Positions 18,555 to 28,185 of a stretch of DNA of 64,000 bases are shown here, one piece after another. The first letter of the stretch is position 1; every line of letters begins with the position of its first letter. The notes below the pieces were generated by a model that worked only from the letters and a program-made list of their open reading frames with translations, was not told the DNA's origin and made no database searches. The translations under genes were made by a program, and so were the position numbers. Origin of the DNA: Deinococcales bacterium (GTDB lineage Bacteria > Deinococcota > Deinococci > Deinococcales > JAAFIG01); contig JANXTZ010000015.1 in the NCBI GenBank assembly GCA_025352125.1, positions 1 through 64,000 on the forward strand, in the 5' to 3' direction.

Positions 18555-21500
18555 ATGCAATTCAGATCAGACACTTTAAAAACCTTGTCGTTGCGTTTGA
18601 ACCCTGTCGTTTCACGGCGCTTGGGCGTGGTGCTGTCCGTGCAGGGCGGCGCGGGCTTGGGCAAGACTTGGGTCTTGTCGCAAGTGTTGGGGCAGCTCAA
18701 ATGCCACAGCCAAACGCTTCCCGCCACCGCCAGTACCGCGCAATGGCTCAAAAGTTTGGTGCGTCCCAAAAAGTTATCGCGCAGCACCGAAAAAGCTTTG
18801 GCTCGAGTCGAGGCTGGTGAGATGCTCGAGGATGGGCTGGCGTTAAAAGTCTTGTCAGAACTGCTGCGCGAACTCGCGCCGTTTGTCTTGCACCTCGAGG
18901 ATGTTCATGATGCCAGTCCAGGGCGTCTGGAATTGCTGATGGATTTGCAAGCCCTTGTTTTGAAGTCAAAAGGGGTGGGCTTGATGCTGACGAGCCGTCA
19001 CGAATTGCCTTTTGCGTCTGGACAAGTTTGGCTCCAGCCGCTTTCCCGGGCGGAATCTGATGCCTTGCTGCTGAATGAACTGGGTGCGGAGCCACCCGTT
19101 GCGGCACTCGATTACATCTTTGCCCGGGCTCGGGGCAATCCGTTGTTCAGTCTCGAGTTTTTGCGGTTTTTGACACGTTTGGGGTCCTTGTGGTCGGATG
19201 GCAAGATCTGGAATTGGCGTGCGCCTAACGCGGGATTTGTCCCGATGACCGTCGAGGCGCTGCTCGAGAATTTGCTGACGAGCGCCAGTGAGGATGCCTC
19301 AAACCGTGCGCTGCTCGAGGCGCTCTCCATCCTCAAAAATCCGCCCAAAGACTTGTGGCGTTTGGTGGCGGGCTTATCCGAGATTGATTTTAAAACTGCA
19401 ATCGGCACACTCGAGGCGCGACAGATTTTGCGGGACGGTGCATTTGTGCATCCGCTCTACCAGGAGGTGATGGTTGGGTTGTTGGGCGCTGCACAAAAGC
19501 AAGTCAGAATTCGGCATTTGTTAAGCGCCACCAGTTCAGATTTGCAGGCAGCCTCAGTGTTGCTCGAGGAATTAACAGCGCTGGTTTTAAACGCGAACCT
19601 TTCAAGCCAGGAGGAGCAACGCTGGCTCGAGCAGGTGGGCTTGGTGGCAAAACAATCTGGTCAGCTTCGTTTTGGCTGGCGTTGCAAGGCGTGGTTGGCA
19701 GAACGCGGTCGCACCGATATCGAGACCTTTTACGAGATTGCCGATGAGGTTGACCGTTTTGATCCCACCGAATCGATGCGTTTGTATCGTTTGATTTTGC
19801 AACGTCAGCCAGATCATTTGAAGGCGGGAGCGTCGGTTGCAAACCTCTCGGCAGATCAGGGAGAATTTGACCAGGCGCATGCCACAATGCTTGCCTTGCC
19901 CGAAAAACTGCATTCAGACCCTTACTGGTTGGGTACACGGGTTCAACTGCTCTCAAAATCCAGGAAATTTCAAGAATCGATTGCTTTCTACCAAGAACAT
20001 CCCGTCATTGCCACGACTCCAGACAGTTATTATGTGGCGTATGCGTATTACATTTTGGGATACGACGCCGAGGCTCGAGCGGTGGCGGCACAGCGTTCGA
20101 GCTATTCACAAGAGGCTTTTGAAATTTCTGCCTTCGCGAGTATCGAATCGGGTGTCTTGTTGCGTCAAGGTCATTTTCTTGAAGCCTTAAATTATACCAA
20201 TCAACAAGTAGAATTTGCTCGAGGGGCAAATAAACTGGTCGATTTGTGTACGGCGCTCAGGTCGCGTTCCATGATTTTGCCGCGTCTGATGCGTGAACCA
20301 GAAGCTTACGCCGATTTACGTGAGGCACTCGAGTTGAGTTTGGAAATCGCCCATCCGGCTCTGGTGGCGAGTTGTCAGACTGATCTGAGTCGAGAATTCA
20401 TGGATGCCCTGCAGTACCAAAAAGCCGAAGCCTGGTTGCTCGAGGCAGAGTCAATTCACAGCCAGTTCCCAGTCAATGAGCGGTTTTTTCAGACCAAGTT
20501 AAGCCTGAGCGAATTGTACGAAAAGTGGCAGCCTGCACACAGCAAGGCATTGGCGCAAAAATACGCTCGAGCTGCTTTAAGCATGAGCGAATCGTTACAG
20601 CACACGCGTTTGCGCTTGCTGGCGCTGTGTCGTGCCGTCATGATCGAAACCAGACTTGGGCAAGCCGTAGCGCTCAAATACGCCGAGGAAGCTTGGCGTG
20701 TGCTCGAAAGCCGCAAGTCACCGCCAGAAGAGCGTGTGCAGTGCTTACATGCGCTGGCAGTGGCTTTGGAAGCGAATGCACAACCAAAAATCGCGCTCGA
20801 GAAATTACGTGAAGCTCAGGTTGTATCCCAAAAGCATGGTTTTGAACGACTGCTGCATTCAAGCAACCTTGAGGTTGCGCGGCTCGAGGACGACGATACG
20901 GCGGCAAAACAAGAATTGGCTTGGTTTGAAACCCACGGTACGGCGTACATGGTGCATTTGACCAAACAGTATTTCCCAACGCTCGAGACGCCACCTGAAC
21001 CCGCAATCGGTCCCGAAATCGTGCAGGTTTCGCTCAACGTGCTCGGTTTGGTGCAACTGGTCAAAGACGGCAAAAGCATTTACTACCGAGGACGAAAACG
21101 CCTGGACTTTTTGCTGATCTTGCTCGAGGCGCGAATCTCTGGGGAGGCGGAAGTCAGTACCTTGGGCTTGATTGACGCCCTGTACCCAGAATTACTGGAG
21201 ATTGAGGGCAAAGCCGCCTTAAAACAAGTGGTCTATCAGTTGCGCAACAGCCTTGGCGCAAACGTGATTCAAAGCACTGCCAAAGGTTACACGCTGGGGG
21301 CAATCGTCAGCGATGCCGAACAATTTTTGCAAACCAGGGACACCCGTTATTGGCGCGGCGTGTACCTGGCAGATTTACCTGGCAGCGAACAATCAAAGCT
21401 GCGAAACAAACTGGTCAACATCTTGCAATCACAACTCGAGATGCTTGTTGAAACAAACGCACTGGAGGCGGCGCGGGTTGGGCAAGTTCTGCTCGAGATG

Positions 21501-21659
21501 GAACCCTATGACCGAGATGCGCTCGAGTTGACCCTGCAAGCCTTAAAACAATCTGGACAGTCCATGCAAATCGTTTACCAAAATGCCAAAGAGCGGTTTC
21601 TTGAGTTGGGCGAAACGCTGCCAAGTTCGAGCGCTGCGTTTTTGGCATTGGGTGTTTGA
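18555..21659 (+). CDS. SARP/BTAD-type regulator: STAND ATPase + TPR + C-terminal DNA-binding domain
   Basis: A 1034-residue regulator. Residues about 30-330 are a STAND/MalT-like ATPase with Walker A GGAGLGKT and Walker B FVLHLEDVHD. A long TPR-like helical superhelix follows (about 380-800). The C-terminus (from about 822) holds a winged-helix segment (LNVLGLVQLVKDGKSIYYRGRKRLDFLLILL, LKQVVYQLRNSLGANVI) and a bacterial transcriptional activator domain (WRGVYLADLPGS to the end). In usual SARPs the DNA-binding part is N-terminal, so the order is reversed. ATG 18555 is preferred to the upstream in-frame TTG. Near-identical direct-repeat motifs lie on both sides of the gene. Confidence 0.8.
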   Translation: MQFRSDTLKTLSLRLNPVVSRRLGVVLSVQGGAGLGKTWVLSQVLGQLKCHSQTLPATASTAQWLKSLVRPKKLSRSTEKALARVEAGEMLEDGLALKVLSELLRELAPFVLHLEDVHDASPGRLELLMDLQALVLKSKGVGLMLTSRHELPFASGQVWLQPLSRAESDALLLNELGAEPPVAALDYIFARARGNPLFSLEFLRFLTRLGSLWSDGKIWNWRAPNAGFVPMTVEALLENLLTSASEDASNRALLEALSILKNPPKDLWRLVAGLSEIDFKTAIGTLEARQILRDGAFVHPLYQEVMVGLLGAAQKQVRIRHLLSATSSDLQAASVLLEELTALVLNANLSSQEEQRWLEQVGLVAKQSGQLRFGWRCKAWLAERGRTDIETFYEIADEVDRFDPTESMRLYRLILQRQPDHLKAGASVANLSADQGEFDQAHATMLALPEKLHSDPYWLGTRVQLLSKSRKFQESIAFYQEHPVIATTPDSYYVAYAYYILGYDAEARAVAAQRSSYSQEAFEISAFASIESGVLLRQGHFLEALNYTNQQVEFARGANKLVDLCTALRSRSMILPRLMREPEAYADLREALELSLEIAHPALVASCQTDLSREFMDALQYQKAEAWLLEAESIHSQFPVNERFFQTKLSLSELYEKWQPAHSKALAQKYARAALSMSESLQHTRLRLLALCRAVMIETRLGQAVALKYAEEAWRVLESRKSPPEERVQCLHALAVALEANAQPKIALEKLREAQVVSQKHGFERLLHSSNLEVARLEDDDTAAKQELAWFETHGTAYMVHLTKQYFPTLETPPEPAIGPEIVQVSLNVLGLVQLVKDGKSIYYRGRKRLDFLLILLEARISGEAEVSTLGLIDALYPELLEIEGKAALKQVVYQLRNSLGANVIQSTAKGYTLGAIVSDAEQFLQTRDTRYWRGVYLADLPGSEQSKLRNKLVNILQSQLEMLVETNALEAARVGQVLLEMEPYDRDALELTLQALKQSGQSMQIVYQNAKERFLELGETLPSSSAAFLALGV

Positions 21660-21706
21660 ATCAAGGTTCTTGGGCGTATTTCTTGCATTCAGATTCTGAG
21701 ATACAT

Positions 21707-21736
21707 TGTCCCAAAATGTCCCAAGTCGTTGTCACT
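21707..21736 (+). promoter_or_regulatory. Second copy of the TGTCCCAA direct-repeat motif
   Basis: TGTCCCAAAATGTCCCAAG at 21707-21725, then five variable bases and GTCACT, matches 18191-18220. It lies 36 bp before the histidine kinase start, where an activator or repressor would act. Confidence 0.6.
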
Positions 21737-21771
21737 AGCCTCTTGGGTCGAGCGCGGCGTACTGTTTTGGC

Positions 21772-23946
21772 ATGAGCGGTCTTGGGGTAGGCTTCTCGAG
21801 GATGCGTATGAACCCAAGCGCACAATCAATGCTCAACCTCAAACGCTGGTTATTCAATCTGGCGTTTGTGGTCGCTCGAGTGTCTTGGTTGTTGCTGGCG
21901 TTGTTGGTGCTTTGTTTACTCTCGGGTTTCAGTCTGTATTTTTGGCACGTCAACACCACCACCACTTGTTTTGAAGCCAACTGTGTGCCTGTTCTAAATT
22001 GGTTTGTGCGGACTGGTTTTCCAATGCAAATTTATGCCGCGATTTACGGAACAGCCTTTTTATTGCCGGCACTGATTTGGGTCATGCTCGGCGCGTGGTT
22101 GTTTTTCGCGCAGCCAAAACAGCTTTGGAGTTTTGTTTTTTCATTGTTTTTCTTGCTGGGTTGGTACAGCGAAATCAGCGTGCAATACGTTCGTGGCACC
22201 TTGCCAGCCGCGCTGCATTTCAACCTCGAGTTGCTGGGTTTGAATGTTAGCTCGGATTTGTTTGCCTCGTTTTTGCGGGCAGTTTTAAAATTGCTTGCCG
22301 ATGGATTGTTGATGTTGATGATTTTTGCTTTCCCAAATGGCAAATTGTTTCCAGCCTGGTCGCGTTATTATTTGCTGGTCTTGTTTGTTTTTTCCCTGGG
22401 TTATGCCTTGCCTTTTTTGCGTGAAACCCAGTGGAATTATTTGCACTGGGTTTTTCCGCTGAATTACCTGATCAATTTTGGTTTTCTGTTCGGCGCAATT
22501 CTGGGTTGGCGGCAACGTTATCAGACTGGCAACGATCTTGTCGCCTACCAGGTGCGTGATGTTTTCCTGATCATGATTTTGAATGCTTTTGTTTACGCAA
22601 CAGATGTGCTGGTTGGTATTTTTGTGGCAAAAGGCTTTTTCTCGAGTCCCAATCTGGCTGTCGTGCGCTTGTGGGTGCAAGTGACGATCAATTTTGTCAA
22701 CGGTGTTGCAATGACTTGGTTGGCGATAGCGATTGCCCAGATCATCATTAACCAGCAATTGTTTGACATTCGATTTGTCTTAAATCGCGCTCTGGCGTAC
22801 AGCGCCCTGATCTTAAGTACGGGCGTGTTGTACGGTTTGATCGTTGGTGGTTTGGGCACTTTGTTTCGGCAATCAAACTTTTGGTTTTCGGTGCTGGCAA
22901 CTGGCATTATTGCCGTGCTGTTTCATCCAATGCTGATCGGATTTCGACAGGCTGCAAACCGTTTATTTTACGGCGAACGCAACGACCCCTACCGTGCCAT
23001 CAGCAAACTGGGGCAGCAACTCGAGAACGCCCTCAAACCCGATGATTTGGCGCAAACCATTGTGCATACCGTGGCGAGCACTTTGCGTTTACCGTTTGTG
23101 GCACTTCAGATGCACTCCTTTTCAAATATCACGTACATGGTGGCAGTTGGAGAACCCATCGCGCAGCCGCTCGAGTTTTTACTGCTTGCCAAAGGACGCA
23201 ACGTGGGTTCTTTGGTGGTTTCAAACCGTTTTGCGGGCGAGTCCTTTTCGCCGAGCGAAATGAAGTTGCTCGAGGATTTGGCGGCTCGGGCGGCGGCGGC
23301 GGTTCAAGAGGCACTCTTAAACCAAGAATTGCAAGCCTCCAAAGAGGCGATTGTGCTTGCCAGGGAAGAGGAGCGTAAACGCATTCGCCGGGATTTGCAC
23401 GATGGGCTTGGACCGATGCTGGCGAGTTTGTCATTTCAACTTCAAGCCACACGCAGCCTGGTGGTGACCGATCCAACTCGAGCCGATACTTTGCTGGAAA
23501 GCTCGGCTTCAAACGTCCAAGATGCCATCACCGACATTCGACGTTTGGTCTACGGCTTGCGTCCACCGGCGCTCGATGATCTGGGTTTGGAAGGTGCGTT
23601 GCGTCAACAGGTCGGACAAATGCTTGGGGTCTACACCGACACGCAGATTGACCGCCTCGAGCTTTTGCCTGCGGCGGTTGAAGTGGCAGCGTACCGCATC
23701 GCGTGTGAGGCTCTGAACAACGTTTCAAAGCACGCCAACGCCAAGCACGTCAAACTCAGTTTAAGGCTAGAAGATGGCGGTTTAACACTGAGCATTCAAG
23801 ACGACGGCATTGGTTTAAAAAAGGCTCAGGCAAATGGTGTTGGGATGCACTCGATGCGTGAACGGACCCTCGAACTTGGCGGCAAACTCGAGATCGAATC
23901 CGAACAGGGCACACAGATCACGGCTTGGCTGCCGTTAAGGAAATAA
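21772..23946 (+). CDS. NarL-type membrane sensor histidine kinase
   Basis: A 724-residue kinase. Residues about 25-390 contain ten or so transmembrane helices, a large membrane sensor module. A GAF-like domain (about 400-520) and a short coiled-coil linker follow. The HisKA_3 dimerisation motif REEERKRIRRDLHDGLGPML has the phospho-accepting His near residue 543. The HATPase domain (NNVSKHANAKHV, DDGIGLKKA, GVGMHSMRERT) completes the protein. The stop overlaps the regulator start (TAATG), so the pair is translationally coupled. The TGTCCCAA motif upstream suggests control by the SARP-type protein. The exact start is uncertain; several Met lie in the first 20 residues. Confidence 0.85.
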   Translation: MSGLGVGFSRMRMNPSAQSMLNLKRWLFNLAFVVARVSWLLLALLVLCLLSGFSLYFWHVNTTTTCFEANCVPVLNWFVRTGFPMQIYAAIYGTAFLLPALIWVMLGAWLFFAQPKQLWSFVFSLFFLLGWYSEISVQYVRGTLPAALHFNLELLGLNVSSDLFASFLRAVLKLLADGLLMLMIFAFPNGKLFPAWSRYYLLVLFVFSLGYALPFLRETQWNYLHWVFPLNYLINFGFLFGAILGWRQRYQTGNDLVAYQVRDVFLIMILNAFVYATDVLVGIFVAKGFFSSPNLAVVRLWVQVTINFVNGVAMTWLAIAIAQIIINQQLFDIRFVLNRALAYSALILSTGVLYGLIVGGLGTLFRQSNFWFSVLATGIIAVLFHPMLIGFRQAANRLFYGERNDPYRAISKLGQQLENALKPDDLAQTIVHTVASTLRLPFVALQMHSFSNITYMVAVGEPIAQPLEFLLLAKGRNVGSLVVSNRFAGESFSPSEMKLLEDLAARAAAAVQEALLNQELQASKEAIVLAREEERKRIRRDLHDGLGPMLASLSFQLQATRSLVVTDPTRADTLLESSASNVQDAITDIRRLVYGLRPPALDDLGLEGALRQQVGQMLGVYTDTQIDRLELLPAAVEVAAYRIACEALNNVSKHANAKHVKLSLRLEDGGLTLSIQDDGIGLKKAQANGVGMHSMRERTLELGGKLEIESEQGTQITAWLPLRK

Positions 23947-24587
23947 TGGAATCCATCAGTGTTTTGATTGTCGATGACCACCCCGTGATCCGCAGCGGTT
24001 TGCGTTTGCTGCTCGAGCTTGAAGCTGGCATTGAAGTGATTGCCGAGGCGGGCAGTGCGGAGCAGGCTTTAGAACTCGCCTCGGCATTGCAACCCGACGT
24101 GATCTTGATGGACATTCAATTGCCCTCCATGAACGGCATTGAAGCCACGCGGCGCATCAAACGCGAAAATCCTCGGATTCAAATCTTGATGCTGACCATG
24201 TTCCAAGACGATGATTCGGTGTTCGCGGCAGTTCGGGCTGGGGCGCAGGGGTATCTGTTAAAGGGCGCAAACCAAACCGAGATTGCCCAAGCGATTCGCG
24301 GGGTCGCCAGGGGTGAAGCGATTTTTGGGGCGGGGGCTGCCGAACGGGTCATGCGTTATTTTGCGGCGACCCGCCCAGTCTCCTCGCCCGCATTTCCAGA
24401 ACTCACCCCTCGAGAACGTGAAATTCTCGAGTTGATCGCAAAGCGCTGCAGCAACACCGTGATCGCCCAGAGGCTTGATTTGAGTCCAAAAACCGTGCGC
24501 AATTACGTCAGCAATATCATTTCCAAACTTCAGGTGGCGGATCGTTCAGAGGCAATTTGGGCAGCCAAAAATGCGGGTCTTGGTTGA
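23946..24587 (+). CDS. NarL/FixJ-family response regulator
   Basis: A 213-residue regulator. The receiver domain (1-120) has the acidic pair VDDHP, the phospho-acceptor Asp in VILMDIQLPS (about residue 56), Thr in MLTMFQ and Lys in LLKGA. The LuxR-type helix-turn-helix (LTPREREILELIAKRCSNTVIAQRL...SPKTVRNYVSNIISKL) fills the C-terminus. It is coupled to the histidine kinase by a one-base overlap. Targets are unknown; the ABC exporter genes start 110 bp downstream in the same direction. Confidence 0.9.
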   Translation: MESISVLIVDDHPVIRSGLRLLLELEAGIEVIAEAGSAEQALELASALQPDVILMDIQLPSMNGIEATRRIKRENPRIQILMLTMFQDDDSVFAAVRAGAQGYLLKGANQTEIAQAIRGVARGEAIFGAGAAERVMRYFAATRPVSSPAFPELTPREREILELIAKRCSNTVIAQRLDLSPKTVRNYVSNIISKLQVADRSEAIWAAKNAGLG

Positions 24588-24697
24588 GCGAACCTGCACA
24601 ATCTTGACTGACCTTGAACCAATCTCGAGCATCTTTATCTTCTGGCGTTTGTGACATTCGGACGCTCGAGCGCTACGCCACGGCGTAACCTGAGGGC

Positions 24698-25471
24698 ATG
24701 ATTGAGATTCGTGATTTCTCGAAACGGTACGGTCGGGTGGAGGCGGTGTCCCCAATCAATTTAAAAGTTGTTCCTGGCGAGGTGTTTGGGCTTCTTGGTC
24801 CAAACGGCGCGGGCAAGACCACCACGATTCGTGCGATGGTGGGGTTGACGCGCCCCAGCACGGGCACGGTGCGGGTGGGCGGTTTTGATGTCTGGCGCGA
24901 ACCGGTCAAAGCCAAGGCGGCGTTTGGTTACATCCCAGACCGCCCGTATTTGTACGCCAAGTTGACTGGGCGCGAGTTGCTGCGCTTTATTGCGGGACTG
25001 CACAAACTCGAGCATCCAAACACGGAGATCGAACGCTGGCTCGAGTTTTTTGGTTTGGAAGATTTTGGCAACGAACTGATCGAAACCTATTCGCACGGCA
25101 TGAAGCAGAAGCTGACGATCATCGCGGCGATGCTGCCCGAACCACCGGTCTTGATCGTGGACGAGCCGATGGTCGGGCTTGACCCCCGAGCGGCAAAACA
25201 GGCGCGGGAATTGCTGGCGGGTTATGCCGCAAAGGGCAAAACCGTGCTCTTGACCACGCACTCCTTGCCGGTGGCGGAGGCTGTGGCGCACCGAATCGCG
25301 GTTTTGGACCGTGGGCATATTCTGGCGGAGGGCACGCTGGAAGAACTTCAACAGCAATCTGGCACGGAACGCAGTGGCGTGGAGGGCAACACGCTCGAGC
25401 GAATTTTCTTCAAATTGGTCGAGGAAGAGGAACTCGAGCGGGAAAATGCCCGAGAGAAGGCGGCAGCATAA
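24698..25471 (+). CDS. ABC transporter ATP-binding protein (ABC-2 type)
   Basis: A 257-residue nucleotide-binding subunit: Walker A GPNGAGKTT, ABC signature YSHGMKQKL, Walker B LIVDEPMVGLDP, and the switch His in LLTTHSLP. The C-terminal 30 residues are acidic. Sequence style matches multidrug/Nat-type exporters. The stop overlaps the start of the permease gene (TAATG), so they form one complex of NBD plus membrane subunit. Confidence 0.9.
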   Translation: MIEIRDFSKRYGRVEAVSPINLKVVPGEVFGLLGPNGAGKTTTIRAMVGLTRPSTGTVRVGGFDVWREPVKAKAAFGYIPDRPYLYAKLTGRELLRFIAGLHKLEHPNTEIERWLEFFGLEDFGNELIETYSHGMKQKLTIIAAMLPEPPVLIVDEPMVGLDPRAAKQARELLAGYAAKGKTVLLTTHSLPVAEAVAHRIAVLDRGHILAEGTLEELQQQSGTERSGVEGNTLERIFFKLVEEEELERENAREKAAA

Positions 25472-27201
25472 TGTCACCCGTCAAAACCGCGAACCCGACT
25501 GGCAATGCGAAGGTCTCGGGTTCGCTCTTGAACCTGAAATTTCGGGCGTTTTACAATGCGCTGGCTCGGGGTCCAAAAATTGGTTATCTGATCATCTTGT
25601 CGGTGGTGCTGCTGGTCGTGTATGCCGAACTCGAGGGGACGCACCGTGCCATGACGTTCTTGTGTAATTTCGGCAAGATTTTTAACGAATCTTGCAGTTT
25701 GGTCGGGCGCAGCGTGGCGCAACGGGCGCTCGAGACGGGTTTGATCGTGCTGGCGTCTGGCGTGACATTCTCGGCGATCACGACGGCAATCACCACCTTG
25801 TACTCGAGCGATGACTTAAATTTTTTGTTGGCGCAACCGATTGCGACCTCTAGAGTGTTTGCGCTCAAACTGGGCGAAACGTACCTGAGTGCGGCGGGTG
25901 TGCCTTCATTGTTGACCGTGCCGCCATTGTTGGCAATCGGTTTGTTCTTTCATGCCCCGTTCTGGTTTTATTCGCTGGCGGTTCTATCAGCACTTTTGGC
26001 ATATGCTTTGCCCGTTGGTTTGGGCGCTGGCGTTGCGATTGTGCTCATGCGTTTTGCGCCTGCCGGTCGGGTGCGCGAGGTTGCCACAGGCTTGGGCGTG
26101 GTTTTGAGCGCCAGTTTGGTGTACCTGATTCGGGCAGCCAAACCCGAGGAACTGATCAAACGCCTCGCCAATTTGGACAATGACAATGCCATCACGCAAT
26201 TTTTAACGCAATTTGGCACGCCGTCCAATCCCTTGCTGCCAAGTTCTTGGGCGTCTCGGGTCATCTGGGACGGTGCTCGAGGTTCGTTTTCTTTGAGCAT
26301 CTACCCGTTGGTGATCTTATCGGCGTTGCTGCTGGTGGTGGCAGGCTGGCTTGCCAGCAAAGCCTACCAGGAGGGCTGGGTGCGTGGTCTGGAGAGTTCA
26401 CGGGTGCGGCTTGACCCGACGCCACGGGTGGCAAGCGGGACCGAGAATTTTTTTGGCAAGTTTGGCGCAAGCGGACATTTGATCGTCAAAGATGCACGCC
26501 TGCTTTTCAGGGATGCCACGCAATGGTCGCAACTCTTAATTCTGGTGGCGCTGGGCGGCGTCTACGTGGTCAGCGTTCGGGCATTTCCAATTCAGGGCGA
26601 ACTGATGAAAAACGCGGTCGGCTTCATGACCCTGGCGTTTCAAGGTTTTGTGATCTCGGGCGTTGGGATTCGCATGGCTTTTCCAACCGTCAGTTTTGAG
26701 GGTCCTGGATTCTGGATTTTGCGCACGGGTCCAATCTCGAGCCGCAGCATTGTGCTGGCAAAATACTGGGGCGCATTGCCAGCAACTTTATTGCTGGCGT
26801 TGGTGCTCGGGTATTTCAGTGCCAGCAGTTTAAACCTGTCCGCCGTGCTTCAACTTTCGAGCGTCATGGTGGCAATCTCGAGCGCTTTGGCGATCACGGC
26901 GCTCGGGGTGGGTGTCGGCGCTGCCCTGCCGCGTTTTAAAGCCGATAACCCTGCGGAGGTGGCGGTCAGTGCTGGCGGCTTGTTGTACATGGTGCTGTCA
27001 CTGTTTTACTCGGGGTTTCTGGTGCTTATCGTGTCACGACCCGCTTATCTGAGCGTCACCCAACCCAGTCTGTACCCTGGTCTGAGTTATTTTGGCAGCT
27101 TCGAAGGCTTTTTGGTGCTCGGATTGCTGCTGCTGTTCACGGTTGTTGGAACAATTGCGCCGCTCTGGTACGGTTGGGTCAAACTCGACCAGTTTGAGTA
27201 A
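25471..27201 (+). CDS. ABC-2 exporter permease
   Basis: A 576-residue membrane protein with about twelve to fourteen hydrophobic helices in two halves, separated by a cytoplasmic loop near residues 300-340. It is translationally coupled to the ATPase gene. Large two-domain ABC-2 permeases of this kind pair with a single NBD. The substrate cannot be told from sequence. A promoter-distal location after the two-component pair suggests possible control by that system. Confidence 0.8.
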   Translation: MSPVKTANPTGNAKVSGSLLNLKFRAFYNALARGPKIGYLIILSVVLLVVYAELEGTHRAMTFLCNFGKIFNESCSLVGRSVAQRALETGLIVLASGVTFSAITTAITTLYSSDDLNFLLAQPIATSRVFALKLGETYLSAAGVPSLLTVPPLLAIGLFFHAPFWFYSLAVLSALLAYALPVGLGAGVAIVLMRFAPAGRVREVATGLGVVLSASLVYLIRAAKPEELIKRLANLDNDNAITQFLTQFGTPSNPLLPSSWASRVIWDGARGSFSLSIYPLVILSALLLVVAGWLASKAYQEGWVRGLESSRVRLDPTPRVASGTENFFGKFGASGHLIVKDARLLFRDATQWSQLLILVALGGVYVVSVRAFPIQGELMKNAVGFMTLAFQGFVISGVGIRMAFPTVSFEGPGFWILRTGPISSRSIVLAKYWGALPATLLLALVLGYFSASSLNLSAVLQLSSVMVAISSALAITALGVGVGAALPRFKADNPAEVAVSAGGLLYMVLSLFYSGFLVLIVSRPAYLSVTQPSLYPGLSYFGSFEGFLVLGLLLLFTVVGTIAPLWYGWVKLDQFE

Positions 27202-27335
27202 AGCGTTCAAACCGCACTTTTTGATGCTTGAGGTGCAAAATCCACATCGCAATTCGTGTTTATCGCCTAAACTGATCTCATCAGGCGAACAGGGACGCAA
27301 AAAGCGAAACTTTCACCCTTTTTGAGGAGACGAAC

Positions 27336-28136
27336 TTGAGTAAAGTCTTGATTGTAGACGATTCTGTCAGTGTTCGCAAAGCGCTCGAGCGCCTGCTTGC
27401 CCCACGGGATTTTGATGTCACCAGCGCCTCGAGTGCCGAGCACGCGCTCGAGTTGATTGCCACGACCGTACCAGATTTGATTATTGCCGATGTCGTCATG
27501 CCTGGCATGACGGGCTTTGAACTTTGTCAGCGCCTGAAAGCCATGCCCAGTTACAAGCAAATTCCGGTTATTTTGATTTCGGGCATTGTGGACAGCGCCG
27601 TGCAAAGCCAAGCCAAGGATTCTGGTGCACAGAGCGTGGTTTCAAAACCATTCACGCCAGAAGATTTGTTCCCTCAAATTGACAAGGCACTGGCAAAAGT
27701 GGCGAGCTTAAACGCCAGCACCGCACCAATTGTCATCGAACCCATCGCGCTCGAGCCTGGCGCACCTGCACCCAAGATTCACTTTGAAACCTATCTGCTG
27801 CCGCTCTTGGAGAAAACCGAGATCGAAACCGCTTTGATTGTGACGACCAGCACCGAGGCGCAATTGCTGGCTCAGGCTGGGCAGGAGATCGCCAACGGCG
27901 AGTTGGTTGCGATTTACATTCGGACCTTTATTTCGATCAGTGGCGGTTTGGGACGCAACCTCGAGTTTCCAGAATTGCACGGTCTGGCGCTCGAGTTCAA
28001 TGGCAAAAGCGTTTTCGTCCAGCGCATCAACGACACCACCGCTTTGGTGCTGTTCATCGGTGGTGCGAACATTCCCAGCACGGTGCGGTACCTGGTGCAA
28101 CGCCAGATGCCAGGTTTGCAACAGGCTTTGGCTTGA
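27336..28136 (+). CDS. Receiver domain + roadblock/LC7-like protein
   Basis: A 266-residue protein. Residues 1-120 form a CheY-like receiver with VDDS, the Asp in DLIIADVVMPG (about residue 52), the Ser in VILISG and the Lys in VSKPF, so it should be phosphorylatable. A short linker precedes a C-terminal alpha/beta domain (about 150-266) with the GGLGRNLEFPELHGLALEF and TTALVLFIGG pattern of roadblock/LC7 domains, which regulate small GTPases. The start is TTG 27336 with GAGGAG upstream. It is convergent with a DUF4388 gene; such partners often occur together in polarity or motility systems. Confidence 0.75.
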   Translation: MSKVLIVDDSVSVRKALERLLAPRDFDVTSASSAEHALELIATTVPDLIIADVVMPGMTGFELCQRLKAMPSYKQIPVILISGIVDSAVQSQAKDSGAQSVVSKPFTPEDLFPQIDKALAKVASLNASTAPIVIEPIALEPGAPAPKIHFETYLLPLLEKTEIETALIVTTSTEAQLLAQAGQEIANGELVAIYIRTFISISGGLGRNLEFPELHGLALEFNGKSVFVQRINDTTALVLFIGGANIPSTVRYLVQRQMPGLQQALA

Positions 28137-28185
28137 ACAAATAACCTTTGCTCGGGTCTTGAGTCGCCCTTGTGCGCGTCGAGTT

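Noticed and set aside
27270-27320. Possible c-di-GMP riboswitch (GGGACGCAAAAAGCGAAAC)
   Set aside because: Only a short stretch resembles the conserved core; the paired regions and the second helix of the known motif are not visible.
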